Positions 6,469-12,595 of a stretch of 14,006 nt of DNA are shown here, one piece after another (the stretch's first letter is position 1; every line of letters begins with the position of its first letter). Made by a program: the position numbers and the translations under genes. The notes beneath the pieces were generated by a model. That model was not told the origin of the DNA, did no database searches, and saw nothing but the letters and a program-made list of their open reading frames with translations. The DNA is from JANWHZ01 sp964527385 (lineage in GTDB: Bacteria; Patescibacteriota; Saccharimonadia; Saccharimonadales; UBA4665): the NCBI GenBank assembly GCA_964527385.1, contig CAZGPZ010000025.1, forward strand, positions 1-14,006. Reading direction: 5' to 3'.

Positions 6469-7368
6469 ATGGCGGCACAAAAGCTATCGACCGTATTCTT
6501 TGGGAGTGGTCCTGTCGCGCTTGAAAGCCTGAACTTGCTCGCAAATAACTTCGAACTCGAAGCTATTATTACCAAGCCTGCCACACTACAACAGATGCAT
6601 GATGCATTCCCGGAAGTGCCGGTATTTGCCGTGAGCCGGCGCACTGAACTAGACAAACTATGCACGTCGCGCAGATTCACGAGCAAATTAGGGGTTGTGA
6701 TTGACTTCGGAGTTATCATCGGTGACGCTGCCATAGATAGTTTCGAGCTGGGAATTGTTAATAGCCATTTTAGCCTCCTGCCTCAGTGGCGTGGCGTTGA
6801 CCCAATTACTTTTGCTATCTTAAGCGGGCAATCCAAAACCGGCGTCAGTCTGATGCTGATCGTTCGGGCTTGGGACGAAGGACCGCTTTTAGCCCAATCG
6901 GCCTACAAGATACCGTCCGGCATGACAACACCCCAGCTGACACATGCGTTAATTATGCTCAGTAACGCCATGCTTGCAGAAGTTGTTCCGCGTTACATTA
7001 ACGGCGATATTGCACCACAGGACCAGTTGTCTGCCACTATCGGCCCAAAGGAACCCAGCTACTCACGCAAACTGACGAAGGAAGATGGCAGGCTTGATTG
7101 GACCAAACCAGCAATAGTGCTCGAACGCGAGATACGTGCCTATGTTACGTGGCCAAAATCCTATACGAACTTCGCGGGCCGCGAAGTTGTCGTACTTTCT
7201 AGCAAGGTGGTATCAATCCAGGGGCAACCAGGAACTATTTCCGCTGATAAAAACCACTTGGTCGTTCATTGCGGTGAAAACTCCCTTGAGATCCTTGAAA
7301 TCAAGCCCGCAGGCAAACCAGCCATGAGTTCAACAGCATTTCTCGCCGGTTATCGTAAATATCTATAA
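6469..7368 (+). CDS. fmt: Methionyl-tRNA formyltransferase
   Basis: Transfers the formyl group of 10-formyl-tetrahydrofolate to Met-tRNA(fMet) for initiation. The catalytic triad of the formyltransferase fold is present: N98 and H100 in N-S-H-F-S-L-L-P-Q-W-R-G and D136 in A-W-D-E-G-P-L-L (N106, H108, D144 in E. coli). The N-terminal strand ends F-F-G-S-G-P-V-A. The C-terminal tRNA-binding domain (from about residue 205) begins with Y-S-R-K-L-T-K-E-D-G-R-L-D-W and ends K-P-A-G-K-P-A-M. The loop after I-I-T-K-P lacks the usual P-D-R-P-x-G-R-G segment, so the tRNA-contacting loop is short or divergent. The 299-aa length is slightly short. The ATG is one base after the def stop. Its stop faces the stop of the opposing DUF5663-like gene with 3 bp between. 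Confidence 0.92.
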   Translation: MAAQKLSTVFFGSGPVALESLNLLANNFELEAIITKPATLQQMHDAFPEVPVFAVSRRTELDKLCTSRRFTSKLGVVIDFGVIIGDAAIDSFELGIVNSHFSLLPQWRGVDPITFAILSGQSKTGVSLMLIVRAWDEGPLLAQSAYKIPSGMTTPQLTHALIMLSNAMLAEVVPRYINGDIAPQDQLSATIGPKEPSYSRKLTKEDGRLDWTKPAIVLEREIRAYVTWPKSYTNFAGREVVVLSSKVVSIQGQPGTISADKNHLVVHCGENSLEILEIKPAGKPAMSSTAFLAGYRKYL

Positions 7369-7371
7369 AAA

Positions 7372-7731
7372 CTAAGCTGTCGCCGGAGGTTGGGAAGCGC
7401 CTTGGGCCGAGGAAAGAATCTGGGGGGCGCTTTGGCCTATCTCTGCTTTCAGCTTCTGATATTCTTCCGCGACGATTTCTTTGTAGTTCGGGAAGTTCGT
7501 CTCGAGCCAGCGGAAGGCGCCGGCATCATCCTGCGCATTGAAGAAGCGTTCAAACTCGTCAAGTTGCGCATTGGTCATTTGGTCAGCCAGGCGCATCCCT
7601 ACGCGCATCTCAAGTGTCTCATAAATGTGCTTCAGGAGGCTTGTTTTATCAGGTTGCGGCAATGATGCTAATCCTAATTCCTGAAGAAGGCTGTCGTCGA
7701 TCTTGAGTGAGCTTTTCGGTGTATCTGCCAT
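7372..7731 (-). CDS. DUF5663-like small protein, function unknown
   Basis: A 119-aa acidic, mostly helical protein with no signal peptide or membrane segment. It resembles from memory the small proteins labelled DUF5663 in Patescibacteria; that assignment is unverified. Visible features: an N-terminal I-D-D-S-L-L-Q-E-L-G-L, a central L-L-K-H-I-Y-E-T-L-E-M-R-V-G-M-R-L-A-D-Q-M, then Q-L-D-E-F-E-R-F-F and W-L-E-T-N-F-P-N-Y-K, and an alanine/glutamine/proline-rich tail from about residue 100. It follows infB by 21 bp. A GAGGTG lies 12 nt before the ATG, and an extended -10 (TGGTACAAT) ends 6 nt before it, so it may be made both from the infB mRNA and from a leaderless one. A link to translation is suggested only by location. 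Confidence 0.8.
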   Translation of the reverse strand: MADTPKSSLKIDDSLLQELGLASLPQPDKTSLLKHIYETLEMRVGMRLADQMTNAQLDEFERFFNAQDDAGAFRWLETNFPNYKEIVAEEYQKLKAEIGQSAPQILSSAQGASQPPATA

Positions 7732-7737
7732 GATGTT

Positions 7738-7746
7738 ATTGTACCA
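7738..7746 (-). promoter_or_regulatory. Extended -10 promoter of the DUF5663-like gene, leaderless
   Basis: On the minus strand, TGGTACAAT (7746-7738) fits TGnTAtaaT. It lies in the 21-bp gap after infB, with 6 nt (AACATC) before the ATG. There is no clear -35, which is compatible with an extended -10. The stretch TACAATAACA is identical to that at rpsU. Confidence 0.5.
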
Positions 7747-7752
7747 CCTCGT

Positions 7753-9516
7753 TTACAAATGACGCGTAACGGTTTCGCGCGTAAATAACTCTACGCGATC
7801 TCCTTCTTGTAGTTCTATGCGGTGCTTCGTCTTGAAGCTTAGACCGCACATCTCGCCTTCGAAGACTTCCTTGGCATCAGCTGGACCGCGCTTTAAGTTC
7901 GTTACCTCTACTTCGCCCAATGTATCTTCGCCTCGGATAACATACGCGAGAGCGGGTACTTCTAGCTTGCCTTTTGTAACTTCCCCGCCGCAGATCACTT
8001 CGTTCTTTGTTGTTTTAAAAACAGCCTTGACTACTAACCTGCCGAGACTATGCTCAACAATTTCTGGCATTAGAAGCAAGCTCAGTTCTTCGCGGGCATC
8101 TTCTATAAGCTCATAAATGATATTAAACAATCTGACTGAAACCTTTTCCCTGGACGCAAGCTGTTTGACGCTACCTTGCATGGTAATATTAAAGCCATAA
8201 ATTACGGCGTTGCTGGTCTGTGCCATATATATATCATTCTCGGTGATATGGCCGATTCCTGACCCTACGATCCGGATTACTACCTCATGTGTATCTAAAG
8301 CTTTAAGACTATTGACCACGGATGTCAGTGAGCCCTGCGCATCTGCTTTAATCACAACGTTCAACTCGGTTGTCTCACGGTTACGGTTCATAATTCGGAG
8401 CAGTTCGTTGCTCGTGACACCGTGACTCGACCCTTTGCTCGTCCGCATGCTATTCGTATCAGCCAACGCTCGTGCTTCCTTTTCGGTCGGCACAACGGTG
8501 AATTCATCACCAAATTCCGGCAATGTTTTAAAACCTGTCATTACAACTGGTGTTGAGGGTGTTGCCACGCTTATCGGTTTGCCGTCAGTGGATTCAAGGT
8601 TCCGGATTTTTGCGTATGCGGCTCCGGCAACTATGAAATCACCCCTGTGAAGCGTGCCCGATTCTACTAGACCATGCGCAACAGGACCACGGCCTTGCTC
8701 GACATGCGCTTCGATAATAAGCCCACTAGCCGTTCCTTGGGTATCCGCACGGAGTTCCTCCACGTCAGCCACCAACAGTATCATATCCAGAAGCCCTGGG
8801 ATGCCTGTGCCCGTCTTTGCACTTACCTCAACGACTACAGTGTCGCCACCCCACTCTTCGACTAGCAACTGTTGCTCGGCCAGTTGTTGCTTAACGAGAT
8901 TGGGGTTAGCGCCTTCTTTGTCGATCTTATTAATTGCCACGACAATACGCACGCCAGCCTTGCGCGCGAATCGAATCGCCTCCAAAGTTTGTGGTTTGAT
9001 GCCATCGTCGGCAGCTACAACAATAACAGCGATATCCGTCAGATGGGCGCTATGCTCGCGAATAGCGGCAAAGGCTTCATGGCCGGGTGTATCGAGGAAT
9101 GTAATTTTCCTCTGGTTGTGTTCGACCTGGTACGCCGATATGTGTTGCGTTATACCGCCCGCCTCGCCTTTCGCAACGTGTGAGCCGCGGATGGCGTCAA
9201 GGAGTGACGTTTTGCCGTGATCAACATGCCCCATGACTGCTACGACCGGCGGTCGTGTCACGGCATTGGTATCAGCGGCAGCAAGCTTGCGCTTACTAAC
9301 AGGTAGCTCGGGGTTGTCCACTTGTTTTTGAAGTTGGACGTCTAACCCTAGCTCCTCGACAATTATTTGGGCCGTGTCGAAATCAATCTGTTCATTCACC
9401 GTAACCATGACCCCATTTTTCATGAGTTCGCCGATCAATCGGGTCACCGGTATCATGAGCTTGTCAGCTAGAGCGCCAACAGTGATCATGTTGTCAATAT
9501 CTATGGTTGTAGCCAT
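7753..9516 (-). CDS. infB: Translation initiation factor IF-2
   Basis: GTPase that brings fMet-tRNA to the 30S subunit and promotes subunit joining. The 587-aa product begins with one short IF2-N domain (about 10-58) and reaches G1 already at G96-H-V-D-H-G-K-T103, so the long charged N-terminal extension of E. coli IF-2 (about 890 aa) is absent. G3 is D142-T-P-G-H146, followed by E-A-F; G4 is N196-K-I-D199; G5 is V-S-A-K-T-G near 230. Domains II, III and the C-terminal fMet-tRNA-binding domain (ending with E-L-F-T-R-E-T-V) follow in the usual order. AGGAG lies 13 nt before the ATG, and a perfect hairpin lies just upstream of it. The gene follows rpsA after 57 bp, same strand. Confidence 0.96.
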   Translation of the reverse strand: MATTIDIDNMITVGALADKLMIPVTRLIGELMKNGVMVTVNEQIDFDTAQIIVEELGLDVQLQKQVDNPELPVSKRKLAAADTNAVTRPPVVAVMGHVDHGKTSLLDAIRGSHVAKGEAGGITQHISAYQVEHNQRKITFLDTPGHEAFAAIREHSAHLTDIAVIVVAADDGIKPQTLEAIRFARKAGVRIVVAINKIDKEGANPNLVKQQLAEQQLLVEEWGGDTVVVEVSAKTGTGIPGLLDMILLVADVEELRADTQGTASGLIIEAHVEQGRGPVAHGLVESGTLHRGDFIVAGAAYAKIRNLESTDGKPISVATPSTPVVMTGFKTLPEFGDEFTVVPTEKEARALADTNSMRTSKGSSHGVTSNELLRIMNRNRETTELNVVIKADAQGSLTSVVNSLKALDTHEVVIRIVGSGIGHITENDIYMAQTSNAVIYGFNITMQGSVKQLASREKVSVRLFNIIYELIEDAREELSLLLMPEIVEHSLGRLVVKAVFKTTKNEVICGGEVTKGKLEVPALAYVIRGEDTLGEVEVTNLKRGPADAKEVFEGEMCGLSFKTKHRIELQEGDRVELFTRETVTRHL

Positions 9517-9542
9517 GATTTGGTTGGCACTCCTTTCTTCAC

Positions 9543-9566
9543 AAGTACAGGCCCTAGCCTGTACTT
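9543..9566 (-). other. Perfect 10-bp hairpin between rpsA and infB
   Basis: AAGTACAGGC (9543-9552) and GCCTGTACTT (9557-9566) pair fully around a 4-nt loop. On the minus-strand mRNA the stem ends about 26 nt before the infB ATG, just upstream of its AAGGAG. No T-run follows on either strand, so it is not a standard terminator. It could be a processing or stability element or a translational control site. Confidence 0.6.
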
Positions 9567-9573
9567 TGATAGT

Positions 9574-10665
9574 TTACTTGGCTTTTTTCGGTTTCGCCGG
9601 CTCGGCGTCCTTCAGGCTCAAGGCAATCTTGCGAGCCTCTTGGTCGATATCAATGATCTTGAACTTTTTCTTTTCGTTCAGTTGGAAAAGCTGTTCAGGG
9701 TCCGCTGTTTCGCTGTCGCCCATCTCAGATACATGGACTAGCGCTTCGACGGAGGGGCTCACTTGGACGAAGGCACCAAACGGCGTGATGCGAGTAATCT
9801 TACCTTCGACGATATCGCCTTTGTTAAATTGTTTGATCTCGGCCAGCCAGGGGTCTTCGGTCATTTGCTTGAGGCTCAATGACAGCCGATCCTTGTTGAT
9901 GGAGATTATTTTTGATTTGACACGATCGCCAACCTTAACGTAATTGCGCGGATTATCGACACGCTCCCAAGAAATCTCTGAAATGTGGATCAGGCCCTCA
10001 ATACCATCAACATTCACGAATGCGCCGTAGTCAATAACGCCTGTCACCGTACCTTCGACGACGTCGCCAACTTTCAGCTCAGCAAAGCGGCTTTGCATAT
10101 CGTCCTTTACGGCTTCTTTTTCGGAGAAGATGAGCTTGTTGTCTTTGCGGCTAACGTCTAGAATACGAACTCGCAATGGCATATTTGCCAGGGCATTGAG
10201 CTTTTGGAGTATTTCGTCTTTGTCAGCCCCTGAAACCCTGGGGTAGTGCCCCGCAGCTAGCTGTGAGACCGGCAAGAAACCACGGATACCCTCGAGTTCG
10301 ACAAGCAAACCGCCACGGTTTGCGTCGTATGGTGTAACTTCCACCGTTTCCTGGGATTCGAACAAGCGTTGTAGCTCATCCCAGCCACGATCTTTGACCG
10401 CGCGCTTCATGCTGAGCAACGCGTATCCTTCTTCCATTTCTGGATCGATGACGCTTACGGTAACCGTCTGTCCTACCTCGAGTGGTTGGCCATGACCGAT
10501 CTCCCGGCGCATCACAACTCCGCTGCCGTTGGCGCCCAAGTCAATCCAGACTTCGTTCTTTTTGACCGATGTGACGGTGCCATCGATGACACTTCCGGTT
10601 ATCAGGCGCTCGACCGGGCTGTCTTTCAACAGCTCTTCCATTGTTATAGTACTATTCTTCGACAT
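9574..10665 (-). CDS. rpsA: Small-subunit ribosomal protein bS1, four S1 domains
   Basis: RNA-binding protein that helps the 30S subunit bind and unfold mRNA. The 363-aa product has four S1 (OB-fold) repeats: about 15-85 (I-T-G-S-V-I-D-G-T-V onward), 100-165 (a divergent repeat with G-I-R-G-F-L-P-V-S-Q-L), 185-255 (V-G-D-V-V-E-G-T-V-T-G-V-I-D-Y-G-A-F-V) and 270-345 (G-D-I-V-E-G-K-I-T-R-I-T-P-F-G-A-F-V), then a lysine-rich tail. E. coli S1 has six. The frame is open 18 codons further up, but the start M-S-K-N-S at 10665 is preferred because AGGAGG lies 11 nt before it. The gene has its own promoter with a leader of about 80 nt, divergent from the ROK gene. infB follows. Confidence 0.92.
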   Translation of the reverse strand: MSKNSTITMEELLKDSPVERLITGSVIDGTVTSVKKNEVWIDLGANGSGVVMRREIGHGQPLEVGQTVTVSVIDPEMEEGYALLSMKRAVKDRGWDELQRLFESQETVEVTPYDANRGGLLVELEGIRGFLPVSQLAAGHYPRVSGADKDEILQKLNALANMPLRVRILDVSRKDNKLIFSEKEAVKDDMQSRFAELKVGDVVEGTVTGVIDYGAFVNVDGIEGLIHISEISWERVDNPRNYVKVGDRVKSKIISINKDRLSLSLKQMTEDPWLAEIKQFNKGDIVEGKITRITPFGAFVQVSPSVEALVHVSEMGDSETADPEQLFQLNEKKKFKIIDIDQEARKIALSLKDAEPAKPKKAK

Positions 10666-10712
10666 GTGCGTGCATGCCTCCTTAGTGGTGTATTTCGCAA
10701 GTAAGCAGGCTA

Positions 10713-10725
10713 GTAGCAAAGCTAC
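10713..10725 (-). other. Small hairpin in the rpsA leader
   Basis: GTAGC (10713-10717) and GCTAC (10721-10725) flank 3 nt. In the minus-strand leader it lies between the predicted start and the AGGAGG. rpsA is autoregulated through its leader in E. coli; whether this hairpin plays a similar part is a guess. Confidence 0.3.
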
Positions 10726-10751
10726 GACGACTGCCCTTTACGTTAGGTATT

Positions 10752-10780
10752 ATTATACCTGTTTATTATGTTTAGGTAAA
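10752..10780 (-). promoter_or_regulatory. rpsA promoter with consensus -10
   Basis: On the minus strand, TTTACC (10780-10775) and consensus TATAAT (10757-10752) are spaced by 17 nt. The -10 lies inside the inverted repeat AGGTAT-tatt-ATACCT (10745-10760). A start near 10745 gives a leader of about 80 nt with an AGGAGG site, so this mRNA has a full leader. Confidence 0.65.
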
Positions 10781-10803
10781 GCGGGGCGGCGACCAAATGG
10801 CTA

Positions 10804-10812
10804 TGCTACACT
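10804..10812 (+). promoter_or_regulatory. Extended -10 promoter of the ROK gene, leaderless
   Basis: TGCTACACT fits the extended -10 pattern, and 6 nt (AACAGT) separate it from the ATG. No -35 is evident. TACACTAACA is nearly the same as the TACAATAACA at rpsU and the DUF5663-like gene. No ribosome site is present. Confidence 0.5.
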
Positions 10813-10818
10813 AACAGT

Positions 10819-11634
10819 ATGTACATGGGGATAGATATTGGCGGGACTAAAACGTTGGTCGGGGTGTTGGACGACCAAGGCGTCATCACCGAAGCAACCA
10901 AGTTCCCTACGCCGCATGGGTATGCAGCATTCACTAGTGCGCTGGCAAACGCTGCGAACGGCTTCAGGTCCAAAGACTACGCCGCCGCGTGCATAGCCGT
11001 CCCCGGGCGAGTCAACCGCGAGAGCGGGCTTGTTGAACGCCTCGGTAATCTCCCGTGGGAAAATGCACCCCTCCAAGCAGACGCGGAAAAAATCCTACAT
11101 TGCCCGGTATTGCTCGAGCACGATGGCGCCCTTGGCGGTCTTTCTGAAGCAATGTTACTGCCGAAAGACAAGCGCGTTCTATACGTAACCATAAGCACAG
11201 GCATAGGCATAGGTGTTGTTGACCACCAGCAAATTGTCCCGGAATTGGCCAATAGCGAAGGTGGGCAGATGCTATTACAATTCCATGGCAAGCGCGTGAA
11301 ATGGGAAAGCTTCGCCTCGGGGCATGCAATAGTCGAAAGGTTTGGCAAACGCGCTGCCGATATTGAAGATAGCGCCACATGGCAACGGATAGCACATGAT
11401 TTAGCCCAGGGATTTATCGAACTGATTGCTATCATCCAACCCGATATTATCGTTGTCGGCGGCAGTGTTGGCCGCTATTTCGGGCGTTTTAAGGACTACT
11501 TGGTGCAAGAGGTCAAGGAGTATCATAATCCTCTCGTGCCAACCCCTGTTTTCCAGGAAGCCGCCCGTCCCGACGAAGCGGTATTGTATGGTTGCTATGA
11601 CTTCGCCAGGCAGCACTATGGACCAACTACTTAA
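10819..11634 (+). CDS. ROK-family sugar kinase-like protein lacking the zinc motif
   Basis: An ASKHA-fold protein of the ROK family, which contains glucokinases, other sugar kinases and non-enzymatic repressors. The 271-aa product has no N-terminal DNA-binding domain, so it is the kinase type. The ATP phosphate loop is D6-I-G-G-T-K-T12. The catalytic aspartate is probably D102 in L-E-H-D-G-A-L-G, where the family usually has E-N-D-A-N. The second glycine-rich motif is I-S-T-G-I-G-I-G near 125-132. The ROK zinc site is missing: the usual G-E-x-G-H is S-E-G-G-Q, and the CxCGxxGCxE cluster is replaced by G-K-R-V-K-W-E. Substrate cannot be told. Start at 10819, or two codons later. It overlaps the next gene by 17 nt. 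Confidence 0.85.
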   Translation: MYMGIDIGGTKTLVGVLDDQGVITEATKFPTPHGYAAFTSALANAANGFRSKDYAAACIAVPGRVNRESGLVERLGNLPWENAPLQADAEKILHCPVLLEHDGALGGLSEAMLLPKDKRVLYVTISTGIGIGVVDHQQIVPELANSEGGQMLLQFHGKRVKWESFASGHAIVERFGKRAADIEDSATWQRIAHDLAQGFIELIAIIQPDIIVVGGSVGRYFGRFKDYLVQEVKEYHNPLVPTPVFQEAARPDEAVLYGCYDFARQHYGPTT

Positions 11635-12112
11635 GCAGCTACAAGCCCGGTTCCCGCAGCTGAACTACTCGCCAGGTGATACGTACTGCTGGTCCCCGCA
11701 GACAAACAAGGTAGTATACAAAGCGATTGACCAAGCATCGTCAGCAAACTGGTCTCTTCTGCATGAAACCTGCCATGGTGCCCTACGGCATACAACCTAC
11801 GGCAGTGACGTTGAGTTGCTATCGATGGAAGTGGCGGCCTGGGTAATGGCCGAAAGCCTTGGAAGCGAACTAGGCATTACTATTGACCACGAACATATCC
11901 AAGATTGTCTGGATAGTTATCGTGATTGGCTATACACGCGTAGCCATTGCCCGACGTGTGGCGCTCATGGCTTACAGCAGTCTGACCTGTGGCACTATCA
12001 GTGTTTTAATTGCACCTGTGCGTGGAAGGTCGCTCCGTCACGCTTTTGCCGGGCGTATCGCACCACAAAACACGTACAAAAGAAGCCAGTATCTGCTTTT
12101 CACTCCTTGTAA
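11618..12112 (+). CDS. Small HExxH putative metallopeptidase with a C-terminal zinc ribbon
   Basis: I do not recognise a characterised homologue. The 164-aa protein has W-S-L-L-H49-E-T-C-H53-G-A-L, an HExxH zinc site, and 17 residues later E71-V-A-A-W, resembling the E-x-x-A-x-x-F/W helix that gives the third ligand in ImmA/IrrE-type (M78-like) peptidases. A C-terminal zinc ribbon follows: C111-x-x-C114 and C129-x-x-C132. There is no signal peptide or membrane segment. The frame is open far upstream inside the ROK gene, but the ATG at 11618 is chosen because the peptide before it is just a shifted reading of ROK. The 17-nt overlap suggests translational coupling and a shared function. It could be a protease or a structural zinc protein. 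Confidence 0.75.
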   Translation: MDQLLKQLQARFPQLNYSPGDTYCWSPQTNKVVYKAIDQASSANWSLLHETCHGALRHTTYGSDVELLSMEVAAWVMAESLGSELGITIDHEHIQDCLDSYRDWLYTRSHCPTCGAHGLQQSDLWHYQCFNCTCAWKVAPSRFCRAYRTTKHVQKKPVSAFHSL

Positions 12113-12114
12113 TT

Positions 12115-12147
12115 AAAATCCCCGCTTGCAAAAGAAGCGGGGATTTT
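12115..12147. terminator. Bidirectional rho-independent terminator
   Basis: AAAATCCCCGCTT (12115-12127) pairs perfectly with AAGCGGGGATTTT (12135-12147) around a 7-nt loop. The GC core and flanking A/T runs work on both strands. It sits between the HExxH gene (ends 12112) and the convergent KGG gene (ends 12166). Confidence 0.9.
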
Positions 12148-12165
12148 GCGGTCAGTCGAACTAGC

Positions 12166-12363
12166 TTAGGCTGTTGCCTTGGTACGGCGGGAGATCCTGC
12201 CGCCCATAGCACCGGCAACTCGGGCGAGTTCGCGGTTTGCGTAGAAGCCACCTGTGTGGCCCTTCTTGCCGCCTTTTGCGCCAATTTTTGCATAAAAATT
12301 GCTGCCATGCTTTGCTTTATTGGTTGCGGCAGCCTTTTGGCCGCCAACTTTTGTTCCTGCCAT
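12166..12363 (-). CDS. Small KGG-repeat (Con-10/stress-type) protein
   Basis: A 65-aa very basic, glycine-rich, probably disordered cytosolic protein. Three K/x-G-G-type motifs recur: V-G-G-Q-K-A-A near 6-12, I-G-A-K-G-G-K-K near 27-34 and A-G-A-M-G-G-R near 50-56. H-G-S-N-F-Y-A-K-I-G and T-G-G-F-Y-A-N-R-E-L-A-R are the usual linking segments. Such proteins occur in bacteria and phages and resemble the conidiation-specific/general-stress KGG family; nucleic-acid binding is suggested only by charge. AGAGGA lies 7 nt before the ATG at 12363. The leader is about 150 nt if transcription starts at the TTGACA promoter, and holds a terminator-like hairpin; a weaker CATAAT box about 20 nt upstream could be an alternative. 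It is convergent with the HExxH gene. Confidence 0.8.
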   Translation of the reverse strand: MAGTKVGGQKAAATNKAKHGSNFYAKIGAKGGKKGHTGGFYANRELARVAGAMGGRISRRTKATA

Positions 12364-12459
12364 GTCTTATTCCTCTCGATATCTATTATGCTTATCCTGC
12401 TGAGCCTGGGCTGCAGAAAATTTCACTTTTGCCACCTCACACGTGAATCTCCCACATAT

Positions 12460-12484
12460 AAAAAGTTTGCTGATTACAGCAAAC
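12460..12484 (-). terminator. Terminator-like hairpin in the leader of the KGG gene
   Basis: GTTTGCTG (12465-12472) and CAGCAAAC (12477-12484) form a perfect 8-bp stem with a 4-nt loop. On the minus strand five T follow directly (12464-12460), the layout of an intrinsic terminator. No minus-strand gene ends here. It starts about 25 nt after the predicted start of the TTGACA promoter and about 100 nt before the KGG ATG, which suits an attenuator or the end of a short RNA. Confidence 0.65.
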
Positions 12485-12512
12485 CCTCTATGCGTACCTC
12501 AGAACTATATTT

Positions 12513-12541
12513 ATGTTAACACACCACTACGCTTATGTCAA
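12513..12541 (-). promoter_or_regulatory. Minus-strand promoter upstream of the KGG gene
   Basis: On the minus strand, consensus TTGACA (12541-12536) and TAACAT (12518-12513) are spaced by 17 nt. Its -35 is back to back with the -35 of the plus-strand promoter at 12560, with the palindrome CCCGCGGG (12545-12552) between them. Confidence 0.5.
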
Positions 12542-12559
12542 TTACCCGCGGGGCTTATC

Positions 12560-12588
12560 TTGACATAATATAGCAAGCATGCTATAAA
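12560..12588 (+). promoter_or_regulatory. Near-consensus leaderless promoter of the 188-aa gene
   Basis: TTGACA (12560-12565) and TATAAA (12583-12588) are spaced by exactly 17 nt, the best core promoter in the window. Seven nt separate the -10 from the ATG at 12596, so the mRNA should start at the start codon. Confidence 0.75.
12569..12586. promoter_or_regulatory. Inverted repeat over the spacer and -10 (operator candidate)
   Basis: TATAGCA-agca-TGCTATA has perfect 7-bp arms around 4 nt. It fills most of the spacer and enters the -10 box of the strong leaderless promoter, as expected for a repressor site. Confidence 0.5.
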
Positions 12589-12595
12589 TATACGC

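Noticed and set aside
6123..6734. Minus-strand open frame of 203 codons
   Set aside because: It lies across def and fmt, whose catalytic motifs are clear on the plus strand; it is a shadow frame.
8654..9220. Long plus-strand open frame of 188 codons
   Set aside because: It is antisense to the GTPase part of infB, has low-complexity Ser/Thr/Pro content and no ribosome site; the infB frame is certain.
9543..9566. Hairpin as an rpsA terminator
   Set aside because: No T-run follows the stem on either strand and infB follows closely with a ribosome site.
10666..10719. Upstream start for rpsA giving 18 extra residues
   Set aside because: It would place the AGGAGG ribosome site inside the coding sequence; M-S-K-N-S at 10665 follows that site.
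11426..11617. Upstream extension of the HExxH gene inside the ROK gene
   Set aside because: The peptide is a shifted reading of the ROK C-terminus with no ribosome site; the ATG at 11618 gives a compact protein.
12006..12347. Minus-strand open frame of 113 codons near the KGG gene
   Set aside because: It spans the bidirectional terminator and overlaps both real genes in other frames.
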